32,064 nucleotides of DNA from Caryophanales bacterium UBA1624 (GTDB taxonomy: Bacteria > Bacillota_I > Bacilli_A > RFN20 > CAG-826). Both the position numbers and the translations under genes were made by a program. The stretch covers positions 21,811-53,874 of the forward strand of contig DCMK01000013.1 in the NCBI GenBank assembly GCA_002321395.1. Direction: 5' to 3'. Position 1 is the stretch's first letter. Each line of letters begins with the position of its first letter. Below, piece after piece: positions 7,456 through 14,753 of this stretch. The notes below the pieces were generated by a model. It did not search any database and was not told the DNA's origin. It saw nothing but the letters and a program-made list of their open reading frames with translations.

Positions 7456-8235
7456 ATGATCGCCTTCTATGATTCCCATTGCCATTTGAACGACGACCTT
7501 CTTTATCCGAAAAGAAGGGAAATCGTCGAAGAATCGATCCAAAACGGAGTAAAGGCTCTTTTAATCGTCGGATTCGACCTTCCTTCCAGCGAAAAAGCGG
7601 TGGAAATCGCCCACGAATTCCCGGGGTGCTACGCATCGATTGGATACCAACCCGAGAATCTCGAGGGCGCGAAAGAAGAAGACATCGCCCGTTTCGAATT
7701 CCTGGCCAAAGATGAAAGGGTCCTTGCGATCGGAGAAATCGGCTTGGATTACCATTGGTTCAAAGAAGAGGCCCACCGAGCGAGGCAAAAGGAATGGTTC
7801 ATCAAGCAAATCGAACTGGCCAATCGCCTCGATTTGCCCGTTTCGATCCATGCTCGGGACGCCATTGGGGATACTTTGGTGATCTTAAAAGAGCATCCGG
7901 TGAAACGAAAAGGGGTCCTCCATTGCTACTCAGGGTCGGTCGAAAGCATGAAAGAGCTGGAGAAACTCGGCTATTATTTCGGATTCGATGGGCCGATTAC
8001 CTTCAAGAACGCGATCGAACCGAAACGCTGCGTGAAAGAGTGCCGGGGCGACCGCCTTTTGGTGGAGACCGATTCCCCTTATTTGTCGCCGGTTCCGTTC
8101 CGGGGGAAGGAGAACTCCCCAAAGAACATCCCCCTTATCGTGAAGCAAATGGCGGAGCTGAGGGGAGAAGAAATGGAGGAAACCGCGGAAAATCTAAAGG
8201 CGAACTTCGAAACCCTGTTCCGCGTGAAACTATGA
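7456..8235 (+). CDS. tatD: TatD-family metal-dependent hydrolase (DNase)
   Basis: TatD proteins are TIM-barrel metalloenzymes acting as 3'-5' DNases, with proposed roles in DNA repair. All metal-site motifs are present: DSHCHLN at the start, GEIGLDYHW with the metal glutamate, SIHARDA, LHCYSGS and ETDSPYLSP. I chose the ATG at 7456 because AGGA lies 8 bases upstream of it. An ATG at 7450 that overlaps the mnmE stop (ATGA) would add two residues but leaves only 2 bases to the AGGA. In Bacillus, tatD also precedes rnmV and ksgA, and that order is kept here. Confidence 0.94.
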   Translation: MIAFYDSHCHLNDDLLYPKRREIVEESIQNGVKALLIVGFDLPSSEKAVEIAHEFPGCYASIGYQPENLEGAKEEDIARFEFLAKDERVLAIGEIGLDYHWFKEEAHRARQKEWFIKQIELANRLDLPVSIHARDAIGDTLVILKEHPVKRKGVLHCYSGSVESMKELEKLGYYFGFDGPITFKNAIEPKRCVKECRGDRLLVETDSPYLSPVPFRGKENSPKNIPLIVKQMAELRGEEMEETAENLKANFETLFRVKL

Positions 8236-8768
8236 GCAAGATCCCCTTCCCTTCCATCTTAGTGGTCGAAGGAGCCTCGGATGAGGCTTTATTGCGATCC
8301 TTTTTGGATGCCGACATCGTCACGACCAACGGTTCAGAGGTTTCACGTGAAACAATTGATTTTTTGAAGCGTGCCTCCGCAACGCGTTCCATCGTCGTAT
8401 TGACCGATCCTGATTCCCCGGGGAAGCGGATTCGGGACCTCATCGCCCAGGAAGTCCCCAATGTGCAGCACGCCTTCGTCCGCAAACAAAAGGCGATCAA
8501 ACATCATAAGGTCGGGGTTGCCGAATCGAGCAAAGACGAAGTTCTCTTGGCTTTATCCCACCTGGTGCCTGCTGTGCCTCCGATTCGAGGAAACCTTACC
8601 AATCTCGATTTGATCGAACTAGGATTGTCTGGATGCCCCGGGGCTGAGGAAAAACGGAAAAAAGCGGAAGAAAAACTGCATTTGGGGCATGGGAACGCGA
8701 AGACGTTCCTGAAACGGGCGAATGCGTTGAGCTTAAGCAGACAAGACATCGAAAGGGTCCTATCATGA
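8232..8768 (+). CDS. rnmV: Ribonuclease M5 (5S rRNA maturation, TOPRIM)
   Basis: RNase M5 trims 5S rRNA precursor on the ribosome in low-GC Gram-positives. The 178-residue protein begins with a TOPRIM domain: catalytic glutamate in LVVEGASDEALL and the DxD motif in LTDPDSPGKRIRDLI. It continues with the family stretch IKHHKVGVAESSKDEV, and a C-terminal part of about 60 residues (NLTNLDLIELGL...) fits the M5 family. The ATG at 8232 overlaps the tatD stop as ATGA, and the stop overlaps the ksgA start the same way. The rnmV-ksgA pairing is conserved in Bacilli and supports the call. Confidence 0.95.
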   Translation: MSKIPFPSILVVEGASDEALLRSFLDADIVTTNGSEVSRETIDFLKRASATRSIVVLTDPDSPGKRIRDLIAQEVPNVQHAFVRKQKAIKHHKVGVAESSKDEVLLALSHLVPAVPPIRGNLTNLDLIELGLSGCPGAEEKRKKAEEKLHLGHGNAKTFLKRANALSLSRQDIERVLS

Positions 8769-9568
8769 AGACGGAAGAAGCGTATTTCTCGGAAATCAAA
8801 TCCTATAAGCTGCTCGCCAAAAAGGAAGTGGGGCAGAATTTCCTCATCGATCCCTCTGCCGCGAAGAGGATCGTCGATGTCCTCGGCGTGAAGGAGGGCG
8901 ATCGGGTTTTGGAAATCGGATGCGGGGCTGGCTCTTTGACCTATTTCTTGGAAAAAAGCGGCGCGATGGGCGATGCCATCGACATCGATGAAGGACTGCT
9001 TACCAAACTCCAAGGGGATTTCCCGGACGGCCCTTTGTCCATCGTCCATGGGAACGCGATGCGCTGGGATTATTCCCCTTATACGAAAATCGTGGGCAAC
9101 CTTCCTTACTACATCACCTCTGGCATCTTGGAAAAAATCCTTTTGGGCGCGAAGAGCGCGGATAAATTGGTGATCATGGTCCAAAAAGAGGCCGCGGACC
9201 GTCTGCTGGGGGCGGTGGGAAGCAAAGAGTACGGCCCTTTGAACGTTCTGCTTGGTCTTTCCGGGGCCTTGAAACGCGAATTCAAAGTCCTTCGGACGAG
9301 CTTCGCCCCTGCGCCCCATGTGGATTCCGCCGTCCTTTCTTTCTCTTTCTTCCCAAATCGCGACCTCGAAGAGCTTGCCGACGTCTACCGGTTTTGCTCC
9401 GCTATGTTCCTGCAAAGAAGAAAGACGGTCGCGAATAATTTGAAATCGGTGGTGAAAGACCAAGAGAAAGCCGTTAAGATTTTCCTTGGCTGCGGCGTGG
9501 ATGGAAACAAACGCCCAGAACAATTGACCCCTGAGGAGTACGCTTCTTTAGCGAAAGCGAGCCTATGA
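8765..9568 (+). CDS. ksgA: 16S rRNA dimethyladenosine transferase KsgA
   Basis: KsgA dimethylates two adjacent adenosines near the 3' end of 16S rRNA using S-adenosylmethionine, a late 30S assembly checkpoint. The 267-residue product shows GQNFLIDPSAAKRIV, the SAM-binding motif EIGCGAGSLT, the acidic strand AIDIDEGLL and the catalytic NLPYYITS motif. The C-terminal helical domain ends with RPEQLTPEEYASLAKA. AAAGGG lies 7 bases before the ATG. It overlaps rnmV and ispE by ATGA at each end. In Bacillus, genes such as yabG and veg intervene before ispE; here they are absent. Confidence 0.97.
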   Translation: MKTEEAYFSEIKSYKLLAKKEVGQNFLIDPSAAKRIVDVLGVKEGDRVLEIGCGAGSLTYFLEKSGAMGDAIDIDEGLLTKLQGDFPDGPLSIVHGNAMRWDYSPYTKIVGNLPYYITSGILEKILLGAKSADKLVIMVQKEAADRLLGAVGSKEYGPLNVLLGLSGALKREFKVLRTSFAPAPHVDSAVLSFSFFPNRDLEELADVYRFCSAMFLQRRKTVANNLKSVVKDQEKAVKIFLGCGVDGNKRPEQLTPEEYASLAKASL

Positions 9569-10413
9569 TTTGCAAATCTTACGCGAAAATCAATTTGAGC
9601 CTGAAAATCACGGGCATCCGGGAAGATGGCTACCACCTTTTGGATATGGTGAACCTTCCCTTGGCCCTTCATGATATTTTGGAGTTTTCGCCGCTTCCCG
9701 AATGGCAGGAAACATATATCGTCTGCGACGATCCCGGGCTTTCCGGGTTGAAGCACAATCTCTGCCAAAAAGCCTTCAACATCATGAAGGAGCATTACGG
9801 ATTTCGGCAGAACTTCATCATCAAGATCCATAAGGAAATCCCCTTCGCCGCGGGGCTTGGCGGCGGCAGCAGCAACGCCGCGACGGTCATGTTGGCCCTC
9901 AATAAGCTCCTTCATTTGGGCGCAAGCGAAGAAGAGCTTGCTTCCTTGGGGCTTCAAATCGGCGCGGATGTGCCTTTCTTCATGCTCAATCGCCCGATGC
10001 GCGTCTCTGGGATCGGGGAAATCATGTCCCCCATCGTCCTGAAGGAACATTGGCCTGTGCTCATCGTGAAGCCGAAAACCGGGCTTTCCACGAAAGACGT
10101 TTATTCCGTCTGCGACAAATTCCCCCGCACGAATGCGGATACGGACGTTGTTCTTGAGGGGTTGGAGGAACGGGACCTCAATAAGATTGCAAAGGGGATC
10201 GGGAACGATTTGATGGCCCCCGCGGAATCGCTGCTCCCGGAAATCGGAGAACTTTACGCGATGCTGAAAAAGGAGGGGTTCCCCGTCGTATCCATGTCGG
10301 GGTCCGGATCCAGCTGCTTCGCGATTTCCCCTTCCGCCTCCGCCTGCAAAGAGGCTTTCCATCAATTCGATAAAATGGGTTATGTCGTGCGCTTGACCAA
10401 AATCCTTTGCTAA
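9565..10413 (+). CDS. ispE: 4-diphosphocytidyl-2-C-methyl-D-erythritol kinase
   Basis: IspE phosphorylates CDP-methylerythritol in the non-mevalonate (MEP) pathway to isoprenoids, so the organism probably makes IPP/DMAPP this way. It is a GHMP kinase of 282 residues. It has the substrate-binding N-terminus AKINLSLKI with DGYHLL, the ATP loop PFAAGLGGGSSNAATV, the GADVPFF motif and the C-terminal MSGSGSSCFAI glycine loop. It is coupled to ksgA by ATGA, and its stop is directly followed by the ATG of the next gene. The ksgA-ispE-glmU order is inherited from the Bacilli arrangement. Confidence 0.96.
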   Translation: MICKSYAKINLSLKITGIREDGYHLLDMVNLPLALHDILEFSPLPEWQETYIVCDDPGLSGLKHNLCQKAFNIMKEHYGFRQNFIIKIHKEIPFAAGLGGGSSNAATVMLALNKLLHLGASEEELASLGLQIGADVPFFMLNRPMRVSGIGEIMSPIVLKEHWPVLIVKPKTGLSTKDVYSVCDKFPRTNADTDVVLEGLEERDLNKIAKGIGNDLMAPAESLLPEIGELYAMLKKEGFPVVSMSGSGSSCFAISPSASACKEAFHQFDKMGYVVRLTKILC

Positions 10414-11184
10414 ATGAAAAAGAGTCCCATCGAAATATTGGGCGAGCCCCTTTCCTATTATGGGTTAGAAGATCTTGCCGCGGCCAAAGCCGCCGCTTTC
10501 CTGAAGAAAACAAAGAAGCGGATCAATGCATCGCTTTTGAAGCAGGGCGTTTATCTCCTCGATCCTGAGACGATCTATATCGGCCCGAAGGTTCGGATCG
10601 GCGAAGGGACGGTTATCTATCCCAATACCCACATCTACGGGGAAACCTCCATTGGGAAAGGCAATGTCATCGGGCCGAACTGCTATTTGGAGGAATGCCG
10701 GATCGGCGACGGGAACAAGATCCAGCTTTCGCACATCGTCGATACCGAAATTGGCAACGCGACGCAGCTAGGGCCCTATTTCCGCAGCCGCGGAGGGGCA
10801 AAAATCGAAGACGGGGTCAAAATCGGGAATTTCAATGAAATCAAAAACGCCGCAATCGGGAAAGAAAGCAGAATGGCCCACTTGTCTTATCTTGGCGACG
10901 TCGATGTGGGCGAAGATGTAAACGTCGGGGCTGGAGCCATCACAGCGAACTACGATGGCGCCTCGAAGTTCCATTCCTCCATCGGCGATCGCGCTTTCAT
11001 TGGGTCGGGGAGCACCATCGTCAGCCCAGTGAGCATCGGGAACGACGCCTTCCTTGCCGCGGGATCGACGATTACCGAGGATGTTCCGCCCCATGCGATG
11101 GCGATCGCCAGAGAACATCAAACGAATAAAGAAGGATATGGCGACTTATTGAGGCAAAAGGCCAAAGACAAAAAGGGCAAATAA
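10414..11184 (+). CDS. GlmU-type glucosamine-1-phosphate N-acetyltransferase, lacking the uridylyltransferase domain
   Basis: The 256-residue product matches only the C-terminal half of bifunctional GlmU, which acetylates glucosamine-1-phosphate toward UDP-GlcNAc for the cell wall. Residues 15-50 resemble the inter-domain helix (LKKTKKRINASLLKQGVYLLDP). From about 50 on there is a left-handed beta-helix of hexapeptide repeats. It carries the acetyltransferase signatures GPYFRSRGGA, KIGNFNEIKNA, the catalytic-type His156 in MAHLSYLGD, and ANYDG. The N-terminal nucleotidyltransferase with its GGxGTRM motif is missing. The upstream DNA is ispE, so this is not a frameshift. The gene starts right after the ispE stop, in the genomic place where Bacilli carry full glmU. 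The uridylyltransferase must be encoded elsewhere or replaced. An alternative is a related sugar acetyltransferase, but the active-site text favours the GlmU reaction. Confidence 0.85.
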   Translation: MKKSPIEILGEPLSYYGLEDLAAAKAAAFLKKTKKRINASLLKQGVYLLDPETIYIGPKVRIGEGTVIYPNTHIYGETSIGKGNVIGPNCYLEECRIGDGNKIQLSHIVDTEIGNATQLGPYFRSRGGAKIEDGVKIGNFNEIKNAAIGKESRMAHLSYLGDVDVGEDVNVGAGAITANYDGASKFHSSIGDRAFIGSGSTIVSPVSIGNDAFLAAGSTITEDVPPHAMAIAREHQTNKEGYGDLLRQKAKDKKGK

Positions 11185-11209
11185 GCCCTTTTCTTATGTG
11201 GGCTTTTTT
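11171..11209 (+). terminator. Two overlapping, mutually exclusive terminator hairpins
   Basis: Hairpin A pairs 11171-11178 with 11185-11192 and encloses the stop codon of the preceding gene in its loop. Hairpin B pairs 11183-11188 with 11200-11205 and runs into six T residues. They share bases 11185-11188, so only one can form at a time. Together they close the mnmE operon. Confidence 0.7.
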
Positions 11210-11261
11210 ACAACCTAAAAAATCTTAGATTTTTGAAATTTTCTTCTCAAAAATTTCGAAA

Positions 11262-11306
11262 ATTATAAAAAAGCACGTTTTCTCCCTTTCGGAAGAAACG
11301 TGCTTT
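11262..11306 (-). terminator. Terminator of ppdK
   Basis: An 11-bp stem (11270-11280 with 11296-11306), with partly paired bases above it, lies 18 bases past the ppdK stop. On the minus strand it is followed by a run of six or more T residues. Confidence 0.85.
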
Positions 11307-11323
11307 GATGCTTTTTAAGCGAA

Positions 11324-13978
11324 TTACTTCGCTTTGCGGTCGTGGAGGATCGCGGCTTGGGCGGCAGCCAAGCGGGCGAGAGGCACGCGGAACGGAGAGC
11401 AGGAGACGTAGTCGAGCCCAACTTCGTTGTAGAACATGATGGAAGCCGGATCGCCGCCGGTCTCACCGCAGACGCCGATAAGGAGATCCTTATTGTTGGC
11501 GCGTCCACGTTCAACGGCCATCTTCACGAGTTCGCCGACGCCATCGATATCGACGGTCTGGAACGGATCGAATTCGTAAATCTTGCGATCGTAGTAGTAG
11601 GGGAGGAACTGGCCGGAGTCATCGCGGGAGAAGCCCATGGTGAGCTGGGTCAGGTCGTTGGTCCCGAAGGAGAAGAACTCCGCTTCTTTGGCGAGTTCGC
11701 CGGCGCGGATGCAGGCCCGCGGGATTTCGATCATCATACCGACGTGGTAGACAAGCTTCTTCCCTTCTTTGGCCATTTCGTCTTCAACCGTCTTGACGAC
11801 GACTTCCTTCGCCCAGCGATACTCTTTGAGCTCGCCGCAGAGCGGGATCATGATCTCGGGCTCGATCGCCTTCCCGACTTTCTCGGAAGCGGCGATGGCG
11901 GCCTGGATGATGGCGCGGGCCAAAACGGCGTAGATTTCCGGATAGGCGACGCAGAGACGGACGCCACGGAAACCCATCATCGGGTTGGCTTGGTGGAGCT
12001 GGTTGATGCGGTCGCGGACCTTCTGCTCGCTGACGCCGAGTTGCTCAGCGATTTCGGCGATGGTCTTGCTATCGTGGATTTCGGGGAGGAATTCGTGTAG
12101 CGGGGGGTCGAGGAGGCGGATGTTGACGTTGGTGTCGGGGTTGGCCTCGTACATCTGACGGAAGTCATCGGCAAGGAAAGGACGGATCTTTTCCAAGGCG
12201 GCTTCGCGCTGTTCGGTCGTGTCGGAGAGGATCATCTCACGCATGTGGAGGATGCGCTCCGGGGCGAAGAACATGCGCTCGGTGCGGCAAAGGCCAATGC
12301 CTTCGGCGCCGAAGCGGTTGCCGTTGTTGGCGTCGGCGACGGTGTTGGCGTTGACACGGACCTTAAGGCGACGGTATTTGTCGGCCCAGCCCATGAGGCG
12401 GCCGAAGTCTCCGCCGAGGTCGGCGGGAACCATCTTGATGGCGCCTTCGTAAACGAGACCAGTGGACCCGTTGACGGAGAGGATGTCGCCTTCGTGGTAG
12501 ACTTTGTCACCGACGGTGAGGGTCTTGGCTTCTTCGTTGACGACGATCTCGGTGGCGCCGGCGACGCAGCATTTGCCCATGGAACGGGCGACGACCGCGG
12601 CGTGGGAGGTCATGCCGCCGCGAGCGGTGAGGATAGCCTCGGAGTTGACCATGCCGATGATGTCCTCAGGGGAGGTCTCGGCGCGGACGAGGATGACTTT
12701 CTTGCCAGCATCATGCCATTCTTTGCACTCATCGGCATCGAAGACAATGGCGCCGGTTCCGGCACCCGGGGAAGCGGGAAGGCCTTTGATAACGGGATCA
12801 TGGGCCTTGAGGTCGGCGGTGTCAAAGGTCGGGTGGAGCAAGTCGTTGAGCTGCTTCGGCTCAACGCGGAGGACAGCCTCTTTCTCGTCGATCAAGCCTT
12901 CGTCAACGAGGTCGCAGGCGATCTTCAAAGCGGCGCGAGCGGTGCGTTTGCCGTTGCGGGCTTGGAGGAAGTAGAGTTTGCCTTTTTCGACGGTGTACTC
13001 CATATCCTGCATATCGTGGAAGTAGTTTTCCATGCGTTTGATGGTGGCAAGGAACTCTTCATAAACTTCCGGCATCCTCTTTTGGAGCTCTTCGATATGA
13101 AGCGGGGTGCGGACGCCAGCAACGACGTCTTCGCCCTGGGCGTTGGGGAGGAATTCAGCGTAGATCTTCTTTTCGCCGGTGCCAGGGTCACGGGAGAAAG
13201 CGACGCCGGTGCCGGAGTCTTCGCCCATGTTCCCGAAGACCATGGTCTGAACGTTGACGGCGGTGCCCCATTCATAGGGAATGCCGTTCATTTGACGATA
13301 GACGTTGGCGCGGGGGTTGTCCCAGCTGCGGAAAACGGCAGCGACCGCTTCTTTGAGCTGGACATAAGGATCGGTCGGGAAGTCTTCGTGGAAGACGTCC
13401 TTGTAGTAGGCCTTATAGGCTTTGACCAATTCCTTGAGCTGCTCGGTGGTGACTTCGGTGTCGAGCTTGTAGCCGTTGTCGGTTTTGATCTTGTCGAGCA
13501 TCGCGTCCATCTTGGTGCGCGGATGCCCTTTGGCGATATTGGTGAACATCAAAATGAAACGGCGATAGGAGTCCCAGGCGAAGCGCTCGTTGTTGGCGGC
13601 TTTCGCGAGCTCATCGACGGTCTTGTCGTTAAGACCGAGGTTGAGGATGGTGTCCATCATGCCCGGCATGGACTGACGGGCGCCGGAACGGACGGAGACC
13701 AAGAGAGGGATGCCGACTCCGCCGCCGAAGGCTTTGTTGTCGATCTTCTCGATTTCGTGAACATGCTTCACGATGTCTTTCCACACGAAATCGGGGATCT
13801 GTTTCCCGGACTCGTAGTAAAGGGTGCAAGCTTCGGTAGAAATGGTGAAACCAGCGGGGATGTTGACCCCGGCGGCGGTCATTTCAGCAAGTCCGAAGCC
13901 TTTTCCACCAAGGATGTCTTTGCCCAAGTGGTGCTCGTGGGCTTCCTTGAAGGAGTAGACGTACTTCTTTTCTGCCAT
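11324..13978 (-). CDS. ppdK: Pyruvate, phosphate dikinase
   Basis: PPDK interconverts pyruvate + ATP + Pi and PEP + AMP + PPi, and in many fermenters works as a PPi-saving glycolytic step. The 884-residue length is standard. In order there are the nucleotide-binding domain (KGFGLAEM, SGARQSMPGMMDTILNLG), the swivelling phospho-histidine domain with catalytic His459 in GGMTSHAAVVARSMG, and the PEP-binding TIM barrel (FGAEGIGLCRTERMFF, FGTNDLTQ, ending LLIGVCGETGGDPASI). AGGAGG lies before the ATG. It is a single-gene unit with its own extended -10 promoter, a 5' hairpin and a terminator. It is transcribed against the direction of replication from the oriC at 2.9 kb, which is notable for a gene likely to be highly expressed. 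Confidence 0.98.
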   Translation of the reverse strand: MAEKKYVYSFKEAHEHHLGKDILGGKGFGLAEMTAAGVNIPAGFTISTEACTLYYESGKQIPDFVWKDIVKHVHEIEKIDNKAFGGGVGIPLLVSVRSGARQSMPGMMDTILNLGLNDKTVDELAKAANNERFAWDSYRRFILMFTNIAKGHPRTKMDAMLDKIKTDNGYKLDTEVTTEQLKELVKAYKAYYKDVFHEDFPTDPYVQLKEAVAAVFRSWDNPRANVYRQMNGIPYEWGTAVNVQTMVFGNMGEDSGTGVAFSRDPGTGEKKIYAEFLPNAQGEDVVAGVRTPLHIEELQKRMPEVYEEFLATIKRMENYFHDMQDMEYTVEKGKLYFLQARNGKRTARAALKIACDLVDEGLIDEKEAVLRVEPKQLNDLLHPTFDTADLKAHDPVIKGLPASPGAGTGAIVFDADECKEWHDAGKKVILVRAETSPEDIIGMVNSEAILTARGGMTSHAAVVARSMGKCCVAGATEIVVNEEAKTLTVGDKVYHEGDILSVNGSTGLVYEGAIKMVPADLGGDFGRLMGWADKYRRLKVRVNANTVADANNGNRFGAEGIGLCRTERMFFAPERILHMREMILSDTTEQREAALEKIRPFLADDFRQMYEANPDTNVNIRLLDPPLHEFLPEIHDSKTIAEIAEQLGVSEQKVRDRINQLHQANPMMGFRGVRLCVAYPEIYAVLARAIIQAAIAASEKVGKAIEPEIMIPLCGELKEYRWAKEVVVKTVEDEMAKEGKKLVYHVGMMIEIPRACIRAGELAKEAEFFSFGTNDLTQLTMGFSRDDSGQFLPYYYDRKIYEFDPFQTVDIDGVGELVKMAVERGRANNKDLLIGVCGETGGDPASIMFYNEVGLDYVSCSPFRVPLARLAAAQAAILHDRKAK

Positions 13979-14000
13979 GTTGTCCTCCTAAAGACAATTG

Positions 14001-14037
14001 AGGGCTTTATAAAAGCCCTAGCGGGGGAATAGTAACA
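14001..14037 (-). promoter_or_regulatory. ppdK promoter and 5'-end hairpin
   Basis: On the minus strand an extended -10 (TG-T-TACTAT, covering 14029-14037) predicts a start near 14022. No good -35 is visible. Immediately inside the transcript is a perfect 8-bp hairpin (14001-14008 with 14012-14019, 3-base loop), followed by the ribosome binding site. It has no T run, so it looks more like a 5'-end stabilising structure than a terminator. Confidence 0.5.
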
Positions 14038-14091
14038 CTTCCGGGCTTGTTGCGAAACCTCCAACGGAGAGAAAACGCCGGTCAGGGGCAG

Positions 14092-14128
14092 GAAAAAAGA
14101 AAAACAGATCCATAAATGGATCCGTTTT
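14092..14128 (-). terminator. Terminator of the heptose operon
   Basis: A 12-bp stem with one mismatch (14101-14112 with 14117-14128) and a 4-base loop lies 18 bases past the gmhA stop. On the minus strand it is followed by TTTTT-C-TTTTTT, a strong intrinsic terminator. Confidence 0.85.
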
Positions 14129-14145
14129 GTCGACGATCGGATGGA

Positions 14146-14751
14146 TTATTGGTTGATTTTGTAAACCGCTTCTTTGCCGTTGAGCTCCGACAAATAACGC
14201 CAAAAAATCTTCATCATCAAATGGTTCATGACGATATGGATGTCCTCGGTGATCTGCATGTCGTCGATGGGGGCGTGAAGATGGTAATCCGAAAGGCCCA
14301 TCAGCTTTCCGCCGTTATACCCAGTCATTCCAATGACTTTGGCGCCGATTTCTTTCGCGTATTTGACCGCTTTGACGATGTTGTGGCTGTTTCCGGATCC
14401 CGAAATGGCCAAAACAAGGTCGTTTGGAGTGAGGCGGTCCTTCAATTGATAAACAAAAATGTTCTCATAGGAATCATCGTTCGCGATCGCTGTGATGGTG
14501 GGGGTGTTGTCGCTCAGGCAAACGAAGTGAAATTTCTTTTCCAGATCGTAGCAAGTCCCTTTGCCGAAATCGCATACCATATGGCTTGCGGTCGAGGCGG
14601 ATCCTCCGTTGCCGAACGTGTATACGGTTCCGCCGCTTTCATAGCAGCGGAGAAGAGCGTTCATCGTTTCGTTTATTTCGTCAACGTTAAGCGATTTTAA
14701 GACCTTTTCTTCCAAGGAAATGTAATCGGAAATTTGCTGTTTGAAATCCAT
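14146..14751 (-). CDS. gmhA: Sedoheptulose-7-phosphate isomerase (GmhA-type SIS protein)
   Basis: GmhA converts sedoheptulose 7-phosphate to D-glycero-D-manno-heptose 7-phosphate, the first step of activated heptose synthesis. The roughly 200-residue SIS domain shows GNGGSASTASHM (phosphosugar binding), NDDSYENIF, the AISGSGNSHNIV loop and a C-terminal EDIHIVMNH segment. This corresponds to the catalytic glutamate/histidine region of GmhA. I chose Met at 14751 because GGAGG sits 7 bases upstream; an ATG at 14757 overlapping the previous stop would add two residues. It is the last gene of a three-gene operon whose other members supply the remaining heptose steps, which makes the GmhA assignment firmer than the SIS domain alone would. 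Confidence 0.92.
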   Translation of the reverse strand: MDFKQQISDYISLEEKVLKSLNVDEINETMNALLRCYESGGTVYTFGNGGSASTASHMVCDFGKGTCYDLEKKFHFVCLSDNTPTITAIANDDSYENIFVYQLKDRLTPNDLVLAISGSGNSHNIVKAVKYAKEIGAKVIGMTGYNGGKLMGLSDYHLHAPIDDMQITEDIHIVMNHLMMKIFWRYLSELNGKEAVYKINQ

Positions 14752-14753
14752 TT

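Noticed and set aside
7755..8231. Upstream extension of the RNase M5 frame into tatD.
   Set aside because: The extra residues are out-of-frame tatD sequence; the M5 start at 8232 overlaps the tatD stop in the usual way.
11210..11261. Short inverted AT-rich repeats between the convergent mnmE and ppdK operons.
   Set aside because: Simple A/T composition makes chance pairing likely, and the adjacent hairpins already explain termination.
12245..14032. 595-codon plus-strand open frame opposite ppdK.
   Set aside because: Antisense shadow of a highly biased gene; no domain recognisable, and ppdK is unambiguous.
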